Below are positions 44,185 through 52,129 of a stretch of 64,000 nucleotides of DNA, in pieces. The position numbers and the translations under genes were made by a program. Within the stretch, counting starts at the first letter, position 1. Each line of letters opens with the position of its first letter. The stretch is from positions 1,148,501 to 1,212,500 of the forward strand of contig NZ_CP039889.1 in NCBI RefSeq assembly GCF_005221325.1, in the 5' to 3' direction. This DNA is from Agrobacterium tumefaciens. Lineage in GTDB: Bacteria > Pseudomonadota > Alphaproteobacteria > Rhizobiales > Rhizobiaceae. The notes below the pieces were generated by a model, which made no database searches, was not told the origin of the DNA, and worked only from the letters and a program-made list of their open reading frames with translations.

Positions 44185-44201
44185 TTTCGAACAGTTCTAA
44201 A
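44185..44201 (-). promoter_or_regulatory. Irr-box (iron control element) candidate upstream of the TonB receptor
   Basis: TTTCGAACAGTTCTAAA matches the Irr/ICE consensus TTTAGAANNNTTCTAAA at every fixed position but one. It is placed between the receptor gene and the divergent fusion-protein gene, so it could serve either. The receptor is the more natural target. Confidence 0.6.
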
Positions 44202-44230
44202 TTCCATAAATTGCAAAAAGGGCTCCCCGG

Positions 44231-45727
44231 ATGAACCGCGGAGTAAAAAATCGCAAAATGACAACCGGCAAGAGAAGACAAGAACCAGCCTCCACGGCAA
44301 AACCTGACAGGCTTGGACAGCTGAAATTACTTGTCGCTTTCGATGCCCTGCTGCGGGAAGGCAGCGTCAGCCGGGCGGCAGTCGGTATGGGGCTACCGAC
44401 ATCGTCCATGAGCCGGATATTGCAGCAGCTCCGGGAAAAATATGGCGACCAGCTTTTCGTGCGCACCGGCCAGGGCCTGCGCCCCACCCCCTTTGCCGAA
44501 AACATGCGGTTGCGCATTCGCTCGCTGGCGGCGGAAGCGGAAAATCTGATCGATTATTCGCAGGAGAAACCGGAAGGGCCGGCCGCCCCGGATAAAAGCG
44601 GGTGGGAACAGCCGGTGCTGATGAAGGCGCCGCCGCTTTCGCTTCGTCCCAGTGTTCTTCTGGAAGGCCAGCCGACACCGGAACATATTGCCGACCGGCT
44701 CGCACGTATCGGCCACAATGCCGATCCACGGCACCGGCTCGCAAAATATATCGCGACCTCGGCGATGGGCGTCGGCAACAGCCGCCCGCTCGCCCAGGAA
44801 GAGGCGATGGATGCGCTGTCGATCATTCTCGAGGGCGAAGCCGACCCCATACAGGTCGGCGCGCTGCTCGCCACCATGCATTATCGCGGCGTGACTGCCG
44901 CGGAACTTGCGGGCTTCATCGAAGCCATGTGGCAGCACATCGACAGGGACCGGCAGCAGCCGGCAGCCGTCGATCTCGATTGGCCGGCCTATATGTCGCC
45001 CAAACATCGCGATGCGCCGTGGTTCCTGCATTCCGCCCGTCTGGTTTCCATGGCGGGCTATAGCGTCCTGTTGCACGGCCATGTCGGTGAGGGAGACAAT
45101 GGCGGCAAGCTGGAACTCGCCGCACAGGCCTGCGGCATTCCCCTTTGCCATTCTCTTTCCGAGGCGAGGGAGGCTACATCCTCGCAGCGCATTGCCTATC
45201 TGCCGATCGGTGGCCTGTCTTTGCAATTCCAGAGCCTGCTTGGCCTGCATGGCATTCTGGAAATGCGCCTGCCGCTTAACACCGTCGTCCATCTCCTCAA
45301 TCCGCTTTGCGCCAGAAGCACCATGATCGGTGTGGCCCGCCCCTCCTATCAGGAGCTCCACCGCGATACCGCGCGGCTGCTTTCGGTGGAGAACCTCACC
45401 ATTCTCGGTAATACCCGGGATTTTGCGCAATTCACACCGTTCCGCACCACCCGGATTTTCGGCCTTTCAAAAGGCAGGGATGTCGAATTGCTCATTCCCG
45501 CCCGCGAAACTCCGCCCGCCGAAATGCCCACCATGTTCACCACCTTCGAATATTGGCGGGCGGTCTGGACAGGTGCCGCCAGGGACGAGCGGGCGGAAAC
45601 CATTATCATTTCCACCGCTGCCATCGCGCTGATGCTGGTCAACGATATGGCCCTGCCCTTCGAGGAGGCTTATGCCCGCAGCCTGCAGCTCTGGAATGAC
45701 AGGGCGCGTAGTCTGGCCCACACCTGA
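44231..45727 (+). CDS. LysR-type HTH fused to a TrpD2/YbiB-like (glycosyltransferase family 3) domain
   Basis: The 498-residue protein has two unlike parts. Residues about 28-95 are a LysR winged helix-turn-helix (LGQLKLLVAFDALLREGSVS; AAVGMGLPTSSMSRILQQL; GDQLFVRTGQGLRPTPFAE). Residues about 155-480 look like the anthranilate phosphoribosyltransferase/TrpD2 fold: helical N-domain GNSRPLAQEEAMDALSIILEGEADPIQVGALLATMHYRGVTAAEL, then YSVLLHGHVGEGDNGGKLELAAQACGIPLC. E. coli YbiB, a TrpD2 protein, binds nucleic acid rather than making tryptophan. The normal LysR effector domain is absent. The function is not known; DNA-binding regulation by a TrpD2 module is the working idea. It is divergent from the TonB receptor. 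Confidence 0.82.
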   Translation: MNRGVKNRKMTTGKRRQEPASTAKPDRLGQLKLLVAFDALLREGSVSRAAVGMGLPTSSMSRILQQLREKYGDQLFVRTGQGLRPTPFAENMRLRIRSLAAEAENLIDYSQEKPEGPAAPDKSGWEQPVLMKAPPLSLRPSVLLEGQPTPEHIADRLARIGHNADPRHRLAKYIATSAMGVGNSRPLAQEEAMDALSIILEGEADPIQVGALLATMHYRGVTAAELAGFIEAMWQHIDRDRQQPAAVDLDWPAYMSPKHRDAPWFLHSARLVSMAGYSVLLHGHVGEGDNGGKLELAAQACGIPLCHSLSEAREATSSQRIAYLPIGGLSLQFQSLLGLHGILEMRLPLNTVVHLLNPLCARSTMIGVARPSYQELHRDTARLLSVENLTILGNTRDFAQFTPFRTTRIFGLSKGRDVELLIPARETPPAEMPTMFTTFEYWRAVWTGAARDERAETIIISTAAIALMLVNDMALPFEEAYARSLQLWNDRARSLAHT

Positions 45728-45733
45728 TCAGGA

Positions 45734-46933
45734 TCAGGCATTCGCCACCGGCCTTTTCAGCGCCAGATATTCCCACAGGGCAACGGCGAGCAGAATTCCC
45801 GTGCTGGCCAGTTGCAGCATGAAAAGCGGAATGCCCGGCACCGGCAAAAGCAGGCACAGCGCCGCAACGCCGGCGAAATGCGAAACGGGTCGCTGATAGG
45901 CGGCGGCGATTTTGACGCCGATATTGCCGGCCAGAAACAGAACCGGGCCCCCGAGAATGGCGATAGCCTCCCGCATCGTTACGCCGTCGCGGGCATGGGA
46001 AAGGCTGAAATCCTCTCCTACAGCCGTCAGGATGATGCCGGCAACGATGGGCAGATGCCCATAATTGAAAAGGTTCTGCGCGATCTTCGTCTTTTCTTCG
46101 GCATTTTCGGCCTTTCTGGAAGCCTCTTCCTGCCCATGGTGAAAATAGATCCACCACATCACCACGGTGCTGACAAAGGCCGAGCAGAAGACGAGAAAGG
46201 TCAAAGTCGAATTCATATATTCGGTCGCCGTACGGCCTGTGGTGAGGATTGTTTCCCCCAGGCAGATAATGACAAAGAGCGCGCAACGCTCTGCGAGATG
46301 TTCGCCGGAAAGATGAAGCTTGTCCTCATCGCTCGAGGCTACACCTGGCACGACGTAACGGCACGCGGGTCCGGCATATTCGACGGCAAGGGCAATGCCC
46401 CAGAGCAGAATACGGTCCGCCAGATCGACCAGACCGCCTGCCAGCCAGAACAGGCTTGATATGGTGAGCCAGATCGTCACCCGCACGAATACCAGAAAGG
46501 ACTGCCGGTCTTCGCCCTTGAAGGCGTAAAGCGCAAAGAGGCTCCGCCCCACCTGCATGGCGCTATAGATAAGCGCAAAGACAAGACCCTGTTCCGCAAA
46601 GGCCTTCGGCAAAGCGATGGCCAGCAGAACCCCGCCAAACATCAGGACGAACAAAAGCAGCCGGACAGGCTCCTTCTCCGTATTCAGGAGATTGGTGATC
46701 CAGGTGGTGTGTATCCATAACCACCACAGCGACAGGATCAGGATGCCCGCCTCAAGCGCCGCCGTCGGTCCGAAATCCTTGGCAAGCGCGTGGGAGAGCT
46801 GGATAAGCGCAAAGACGAAAACCAGATCGAAGAACAGTTCGGGAAAGCTCGCCTTTCCGGCATCCTCACCCTCCTGTCTTATCCAGCTCTCTGTATCCGG
46901 TTTGCCTCTGGACGTCTTGTTTCCCGTGTTCAT
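45734..46933 (-). CDS. ltrA: Low temperature requirement protein A (LtrA) family membrane protein
   Basis: The 399-residue protein starts with a charged tail and then the family motif SFPELFFDLVFVFALIQLSHAL (residues 29-50), followed by about ten further hydrophobic segments. The family is named for a Listeria gene needed for growth in the cold. The biochemical role is unknown. It converges on the LysR-TrpD2 fusion gene with only 6 bp between stops and no clear terminator in that gap. Confidence 0.88.
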   Translation of the reverse strand: MNTGNKTSRGKPDTESWIRQEGEDAGKASFPELFFDLVFVFALIQLSHALAKDFGPTAALEAGILILSLWWLWIHTTWITNLLNTEKEPVRLLLFVLMFGGVLLAIALPKAFAEQGLVFALIYSAMQVGRSLFALYAFKGEDRQSFLVFVRVTIWLTISSLFWLAGGLVDLADRILLWGIALAVEYAGPACRYVVPGVASSDEDKLHLSGEHLAERCALFVIICLGETILTTGRTATEYMNSTLTFLVFCSAFVSTVVMWWIYFHHGQEEASRKAENAEEKTKIAQNLFNYGHLPIVAGIILTAVGEDFSLSHARDGVTMREAIAILGGPVLFLAGNIGVKIAAAYQRPVSHFAGVAALCLLLPVPGIPLFMLQLASTGILLAVALWEYLALKRPVANA

Positions 46934-46988
46934 TCCGGCCCTGCCATCTGATACCGGTCGGTGAGAACCGTTTCCTCATCACCATCCC

Positions 46989-47273
46989 TCATCGTTGCGA
47001 CAGCGCTTCTTCGCTTGCTGGTTCGGGAGGCTGCACGCCTCTTCCCGGAAATTCGAGCGCCCGCGCACTGTCGGGATAAAAACGTGGGCCCACCAGACGG
47101 ACTTTTTTTCCCGAAACATCGGTGATGTAGTTTGGGGCAATGAGTGGGGGAGCGATCTGGCTGTTCGGAGTTTTAGAAGCTTCGAGCTTGCTGACCTCAA
47201 CGGGCTGGGCCGCTGCCGGCATGAACATCAAGACTGCAGACACAGGTGCGAGAAGATATACTCTGAGACGCAT
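46989..47273 (-). CDS. Small exported hypothetical protein
   Basis: From ATG 47273 the protein has 94 residues. The N-terminus MRLRVYLLAPVSAVLMFMPA is a good Sec signal with cleavage after AAAQ, leaving a Pro-rich periplasmic peptide (PNYITDVSGKKVRLVGPRFYP) of about 70 residues. I do not recognise the family, though the sorting signal and codon use look real. The start has no strong ribosome binding site. It lies between ltrA and a small ribbon-helix-helix-like gene, all on the minus strand. Confidence 0.6.
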   Translation of the reverse strand: MRLRVYLLAPVSAVLMFMPAAAQPVEVSKLEASKTPNSQIAPPLIAPNYITDVSGKKVRLVGPRFYPDSARALEFPGRGVQPPEPASEEALSQR

Positions 47274-47340
47274 GGGACGAATATCCGGGCACAATTATTT
47301 GCGCATAAACAGCCTGGAGCTGCTTTGGTTCCGCCGCCTT

Positions 47341-47553
47341 TCAGCCATCACCCTCGAGATAGGAGCGGTACTGAACATAGTCCGCGCTTGACTGCCCATC
47401 GATGATTTCAGGTGGCCGACCCTCACCACCCGGTAGGTGGCCAGTCTTTTCAAGCTCTGCTCTCACGAGTTTTTCAATGGCCCCATGCCGTGGCAAGGCA
47501 TGATCTGCCATGTAAAGCGCGATAGCCAGTTCCACGTCATCGGGAAAAATCAT
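47341..47553 (-). CDS. Small hypothetical protein, ribbon-helix-helix-like
   Basis: From ATG 47553 the protein has 70 residues. The middle (ELAIALYMADHALPRHGAIEKLVRAELEKTGHLPG) resembles short rhizobial proteins with a strand-helix-helix DNA-binding pattern (RHxAIxxLVRxxLxxxGxLP). It may be a small regulator or an antitoxin-like protein, but no toxin gene is next to it. The tail is acidic and polar. The start site is weak. Confidence 0.5.
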   Translation of the reverse strand: MIFPDDVELAIALYMADHALPRHGAIEKLVRAELEKTGHLPGGEGRPPEIIDGQSSADYVQYRSYLEGDG

Positions 47554-48008
47554 CAGCTCAGCGATCCCTCGAAACAATCAACGCAAACGCGGAACCTTGA
47601 AGAAGGTTCAACGCCTCACAGGGCGAGGAGCAGATTGCCTTTATATCGAAGGCTAATTTTTCCGACGACCAAATGGTGGTGCCAACGGCGGCACGTCGGC
47701 GCTTTAACCGGCGTTATATGCGAGTTCGAGATGGCGATTGATACCGAGACGCTGCTGTTTCTGCCGCAACCGATGCCATCGCTCGAAAAAATCACGCAGA
47801 CTCAAGCGATTGAAACCAATCAGGGAAAAGCGCAAACGAAAGCTAATTCGCACTTAACTTTCATTACTCTGCATTAACCATAGGAAGCCTGCTTGACGCT
47901 TGATTTCAGCAGCTTGAGCGAATCTCTTGGTAATTTCGGAAACGGCGTTAATGTACCTTCGGACTGGTTTTTCCGCAAGTTACGACCATTTTCCGGCCCC
48001 TACGAACT
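47554..48008. other. Region downstream of repC without a supported gene
   Basis: These 455 bp contain open frames on the plus strand (for example 47437-47877) but none with a ribosome binding site, a family match or sensible codon use. The DNA is less GC-rich than its neighbours. No repeat or terminator hairpin stands out. It separates repC from the small minus-strand genes. Confidence 0.5.
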
Positions 48009-49286
48009 TCACCCCATCATGCCCGCCTCCATCTTGTCAGGACGCCCACGCAGCTGCGCCAGAAGCATGGTCTGCACATCGAAACCACCGTCCTGGGCCT
48101 TGCGCGTCAGATTGCGCAGATATCCCCCAAGCGAGCTTATCTGATCCGCCTTTTGCAGCAGGCAGGCGAGGATGGCTGCCGTTGCTTGCCGGCCAAAGGT
48201 GGTGAGGGCCTCCTGATAGGCGGACTGGCTGATGTTGAACATGGTTTTGATCACCGAGGTTGCAACTTCGAGATCACGCCAGCCGGTGATCGCTCCACCG
48301 GGCGCATAGAACGAGATATCAGGGCAAGCCTTCAAAACCAAAACAATATCAGGAACAAAAAATTGCTTATGAAGAACGGTTTTTGGCGATGGTGGCGATG
48401 GTTTCGTACTGACGGGGGCTACATATGCCGGCTGGGCGATGGTGGGGCTGGCAGGTACAACAGTAACCGCCTCACGCAAATCCTGCCGTTCAGATATGGA
48501 TTCGGATTCTGAATTCTTTATGAGGCGCTCATTTTGGCAGTCATTGCCGCCCGTTTTTTCCAGTTTTTCAATATTTTCCAGATAGTTGGTCACTTCTGCA
48601 CGCAAAGAGGCCAAAAAACCGGCGATTTTCTTGAGTTCCGCGGGCTTGGAATTGCGGCCAAGAGAGTTTGCGATGGCATTGTAACGGTTCTGAAACCCTT
48701 CGAAGGTTTCGAGGTCACCATGGGCGGATATCATTTCGCAAAGTTTCTGGATGTCGCGGCGGCAAAGGCTGATGCTCTCACGAAGGCGCTGAAGATCGAG
48801 CCGTTCGCTGATGATGCGTTCGGCCAGTTCCTCGATTTCAGTTTTGCGGGCAAGAAGCGGCGCCAGTGAAAAACCATAGGCTTCGCTGATATCGCCTCCC
48901 CTGTGTTTGCGGGCGTAGCGTTTTCCGTTCGGACTATCCTTGCGGATGATGAGACCGGCCTCGACAAGCGCCGAAAGATGCCGGCGCAGTGTCTGTTCGG
49001 CCATGCCATGCGCTCGCAGCGACAATTGCGCGTTTGATGGGAACACCACCAGGCCGGCTTCGCTGGAAAGCTCATTCTTCGGATAAAAACTCAAAAGCGC
49101 GTTCAAAACCGCAAGGGAGCGATCGGTCACTCCGAGCAAAGGCCGGGCTTCACAGACCGAACGATAAAGTTTCCATTTGTCGACCGCGTCAACCTTTCGG
49201 TTCTTCTGCGCGGCAAACTGGGTTGCGAGGACGCCAAAAGACATCGCTCGCCGCCCAAAGGGCGTCGTTACACATGTGCTGTCCAT
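48009..49286 (-). CDS. repC: Replication initiator RepC
   Basis: From ATG 49286 (AAGGTG upstream) the protein has 425 residues and begins MDSTCVTTPFGRRAMSFGVLA, the conserved RepC opening. A winged-helix region (LSLRAHGMAEQTLRRHLSALVEAGLIIRKDSPNGKRYARK) binds the origin. The end has the typical QASAILACLLQKADQI-like block ATAAILACLLQKADQISSLGGYLRNLTRKA. In repABC replicons the origin lies inside repC itself. An in-frame GTG 9 bp earlier is a weaker start. The gene is limited by the antisense RNA encoded in the repB-repC gap. Confidence 0.97.
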   Translation of the reverse strand: MDSTCVTTPFGRRAMSFGVLATQFAAQKNRKVDAVDKWKLYRSVCEARPLLGVTDRSLAVLNALLSFYPKNELSSEAGLVVFPSNAQLSLRAHGMAEQTLRRHLSALVEAGLIIRKDSPNGKRYARKHRGGDISEAYGFSLAPLLARKTEIEELAERIISERLDLQRLRESISLCRRDIQKLCEMISAHGDLETFEGFQNRYNAIANSLGRNSKPAELKKIAGFLASLRAEVTNYLENIEKLEKTGGNDCQNERLIKNSESESISERQDLREAVTVVPASPTIAQPAYVAPVSTKPSPPSPKTVLHKQFFVPDIVLVLKACPDISFYAPGGAITGWRDLEVATSVIKTMFNISQSAYQEALTTFGRQATAAILACLLQKADQISSLGGYLRNLTRKAQDGGFDVQTMLLAQLRGRPDKMEAGMMG

Positions 49287-49347
49287 GTCTTTCACCTTTC
49301 ACAAGGCAAAAGAAAATCGCTCACCGAAAAATTCGATGCCAAGACTC

Positions 49348-49431
49348 TTGACTATGATTCGCGGAAATGAGATTCTTTGGTTGCTTAGATCAAAGAAAGG
49401 CTTCCGTGCGGCAACGTTCGGGGGCTTTTTT
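49348..49431 (+). ncRNA. Antisense counter-transcribed RNA of repABC (incA/repE type), with promoter
   Basis: In the 186-bp repB-repC gap, opposite to the rep genes, TTGACT (49348-49353) and GATTCT (49371-49376) are 17 bp apart. They predict a start near 49383. The transcript ends in a hairpin GCTTCCG/CGGGGGC (49400-49406 and 49419-49425, with G-U pairs) and a TTTTTT run at 49426-49431, giving an RNA of about 50 nt. This is the place, strand and size of the antisense RNA that represses repC translation and sets copy number and incompatibility. Confidence 0.78.
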
Positions 49432-49472
49432 CTTTTGTTGATGTGTCTCCTGTTAGTCGTTCGCGTTAAAAC

Positions 49473-50486
49473 TCACTGTTTGGACCGGTATTCGGCAAAC
49501 AGCTTTTGAAGATGTTCGAGAACGAATTCGGCAAATTCCGGCGCTTCGTTCTTGTCGATAGAGATATCCAGCTTGCGGTCGCTTTCGACCACCTTTGCCA
49601 GTCGCCCCCCGGTTTCGGATGACCAGACGCCGGCTTTTTTGGCCTGCGCCTTGGGCTTCAGGAAATCCAGCAGCGATTTGAACCGTTCTTCCGATGTCAA
49701 AGCGGCGACGGTCGCATCCTTTACATAGGCGCGGGCGGCTTCCTTGACCTGCGAGGAAGAAAGCTGATCGGCAAGATCCATCCAGTTGCGACGGCCAACG
49801 CCTGGAGCCGGACCGATGAGATCGACGAGATCCTCCGGAATGCGGCCGACAACCGACAGCATGTTGGAGAGATCGCCCTTATGGAGAGACATGGCGGCCA
49901 TGATTGTGTCGCGCGGGAACCGCATCTGCAGCTTCTGGGCAAAACGCGCCTTCTCGATATAGGTGAGGTCGCGACGCTCGTTGTTTTCCTGGCCCTGGGC
50001 GACGACCAACTGCTCGTCGCTGAGATCACGAACGACGGCCTTGACCGGAATACCGAGACTGGACACGGCACGCAGACGACGATGACCGAAAGCGACCTGA
50101 TAACGGCCCTGAAAATCAGGATGCGGGCGCACCAGAATGGGAACCTGCTGGCCCTGTTCACGAATGGCCTCCACCAGGCCCGCATCTGCTTCTTCGGAGG
50201 CTGGCATGCGATCCGGTATGAAGGATGGATCGATATCGGCAGGGCTCAGGGAAACGATCGTCAGACCTTCCGCGAGCTGCTTTTCGATTTCTTCCGCGCG
50301 CTTGGCGCGTTCAGATACTTCGTTGAGCGACTGGCCGATCATACCAACAGGGGAATTCAGCACATCCGTCACAAGGTCCGGAGAGCCGAGGATGGGCCTG
50401 ATACGCGGACGCGATCGCTCAGATGCGGTCTCATTGTTGTCGGCGGCCGGAGTGCCAAGATTGGCGAAGATCTGTTTTCTGCTCAT
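49473..50486 (-). CDS. repB: Partition protein RepB (ParB family)
   Basis: The 337-residue protein has the ParB core: an arginine-rich N-terminal stretch, VEAIREQGQQVPILVRPHPDFQGRYQVAFGHRR (residues about 105-140), ENNERRDLTYIEKARFAQKL, and a helix-turn-helix recognising parS. A C-terminal dimerisation part follows (FKSLLDFLKPKAQAK to FAEFVLEHLQKLFAEYRS). It binds the 16-bp parS palindromes found at 51874, 51961 and 53582. Its ATG overlaps the repA stop (ATGA). Confidence 0.97.
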   Translation of the reverse strand: MSRKQIFANLGTPAADNNETASERSRPRIRPILGSPDLVTDVLNSPVGMIGQSLNEVSERAKRAEEIEKQLAEGLTIVSLSPADIDPSFIPDRMPASEEADAGLVEAIREQGQQVPILVRPHPDFQGRYQVAFGHRRLRAVSSLGIPVKAVVRDLSDEQLVVAQGQENNERRDLTYIEKARFAQKLQMRFPRDTIMAAMSLHKGDLSNMLSVVGRIPEDLVDLIGPAPGVGRRNWMDLADQLSSSQVKEAARAYVKDATVAALTSEERFKSLLDFLKPKAQAKKAGVWSSETGGRLAKVVESDRKLDISIDKNEAPEFAEFVLEHLQKLFAEYRSKQ

Positions 50487-51697
50487 GCTGCCCTACCCCA
50501 CGCTTTTTTAATCAGTCCTTCGATTTCAGCGTTCACGTTGTTCATGGCTTCCAGCGCACGGTCATAGGTGGACCGGGTGAACTGGGTCCTTTCCACTTCG
50601 AAAAGTGTCTGGTTGGTCAACCCGGCATCCGAAACCGCCGTGCTTTTCAGCATGGGGTGGATGAGGACGTTTTCGCCAAAGATGGAGCGCAGGAAGGCGA
50701 CCATCTGGTTCTGTGGCCCGTCGCTCGGTTCGAAGCGGGTGATCAGGTAACGCATCCAGTTATAATCCGAACGCGCGCCGGCCCTGCCGATTTCGGCGAG
50801 AAGATCACCGGTCATGGCAAGAAACTGGTTCATCGACATCACGTCCAGCATCTGCGGGTGAACGGTGACGAGAACCGACGTGGCTGCCGTCAGCGCCGAA
50901 AGCGTCAGATAACCCAGCTGCGGTGGGCAATCGATGACAACTACATCGTAGAAGTTCTGCGCCTGGGCGATGGCCTGACCGATGCGGGCGAAAAACAGCG
51001 TATCGCCCGGAGCGCGGCGCATCAGCGCGCGTGGCGTATCATGTTCGAATTCCATCAGTTCCAGATTACCGGGAACGATATGGAGATTGGGAATGTAGGT
51101 GCCGCGAACGATCTCGGCGATCGGCCGACGCTCGTCGTCGTAACGGATCGCACCATAAAGCGTTTCATTCGGTCCGACGTCGATTTCCGGCTGATGGCCG
51201 AAGAGGGCGGAGAGACTGGCCTGCGGATCGAGATCGATGGCGAGCACGCGGTACCCGCGCAGCGCCAGATATTGCGCCAGATGCGCCGAGGTCGTGGTTT
51301 TTCCCGAACCGCCCTTGAAATTCATGACCGCGATGACCTGCAACTCTTCGCCGTCCCGGCGATGCGGCAGATAACGGCGGGTGCCGCGGGCGCCCTGATC
51401 CAGGAACTTTCTGATCTCGTCCATATCCTCGACCGAATAGGAACGGCGGCCCGTGGCCTGCGCGGCATCGAGTTCCGGACGCTCGGAGGCGATCTGGCGA
51501 AGATATGCCTCGCCAATGCCGATCAACCGTGCGGTTTCCGCAGGCGAGAAATGGCGCATGCTCTTTTCGGTGTGCGGGGAAAATGTATTTGCATTATGAG
51601 CCTGCAATTGGGCTGACAACGCAGCCGAATGCTGTTGTATAAGACTCGTCAGGTCGGGTGCTCCTGCGGCACGTCTTAAATCGGCACTCTGTGTCAT
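50483..51697 (-). CDS. repA: Partition ATPase RepA (ParA family)
   Basis: From ATG 51697 the protein has 404 residues. An N-terminal helix-turn-helix part (SPAETARLIGIGEAYLRQIASE) precedes the ParA ATPase: deviant Walker A FKGGSGKTTTSAHLAQYLA (residues about 130-148), DLDPQASLSALFG, and Walker B VVVIDCPPQLGYLTLSAL. It drives segregation of the replicon and, with RepB, represses the operon. The 140 bp before the gene and the region beyond hold parS sites. Confidence 0.97.
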   Translation of the reverse strand: MTQSADLRRAAGAPDLTSLIQQHSAALSAQLQAHNANTFSPHTEKSMRHFSPAETARLIGIGEAYLRQIASERPELDAAQATGRRSYSVEDMDEIRKFLDQGARGTRRYLPHRRDGEELQVIAVMNFKGGSGKTTTSAHLAQYLALRGYRVLAIDLDPQASLSALFGHQPEIDVGPNETLYGAIRYDDERRPIAEIVRGTYIPNLHIVPGNLELMEFEHDTPRALMRRAPGDTLFFARIGQAIAQAQNFYDVVVIDCPPQLGYLTLSALTAATSVLVTVHPQMLDVMSMNQFLAMTGDLLAEIGRAGARSDYNWMRYLITRFEPSDGPQNQMVAFLRSIFGENVLIHPMLKSTAVSDAGLTNQTLFEVERTQFTRSTYDRALEAMNNVNAEIEGLIKKAWGRAA

Positions 51698-51865
51698 CGG
51701 TCTTCTTTCGCTCGAAATTGCAGTAGCGGTTTTTTTCGAAAAAGGCGGTTTTTTCCGCAACTGAGATATAAGCGCCGATTCTCTTTTTGGCGCAATAGGC
51801 TTTTTTCTCAGGTGCGAAACTGCGGCTAAAGCATTGTGGAAGAATCACATTTGCTTTTTGTGACG

Positions 51866-51889
51866 GTTAGCCGGTTAGCCGCGGCTAAC
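51866..51889. promoter_or_regulatory. parS site 1 (perfect palindrome) with adjacent half-site
   Basis: GTTAGCCGCGGCTAAC at 51874-51889 is a perfect 16-bp palindrome and fits the rhizobial RepB-binding pattern GTTNNNNGCNNNNAAC. A half-site GTTAGCCG at 51866-51873 abuts it, giving a 1.5-site array 169 bp upstream of repA. Confidence 0.9.
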
Positions 51890-51960
51890 TTCTCTTTTGT
51901 GAGGATAAGGACGGGCGAAAACCAGGTCATTCTGGCGTGGACTCAAGCGTCCTTTTCAAA

Positions 51961-51976
51961 GTTCGCCGCGGCTAAC
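51961..51976. promoter_or_regulatory. parS site 2
   Basis: GTTCGCCGCGGCTAAC fits GTTNNNNGCNNNNAAC, with one break in symmetry relative to site 1. It lies 71 bp downstream of site 1 in the repA-oxidoreductase gap. Confidence 0.85.
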
Positions 51977-52129
51977 TTTTACGTCGACCTGCGACCTCCC
52001 GAGAATCATAATGGAGGAAAGTGCGGGGTGGACATTCGCGGGTGTTTAATCTCTACTAATTGACTAGGGTATCGTTCGGTTGGGCGCCCGCCGCCCGGCT
52101 GTCTTAGGCTGTCGCTGTTGGAGGAATGA

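Noticed and set aside
47437..47877. A 146-codon plus-strand open frame downstream of repC
   Set aside because: No ribosome binding site, unlike codon use, and it overlaps the small minus-strand gene. No function could be supported.
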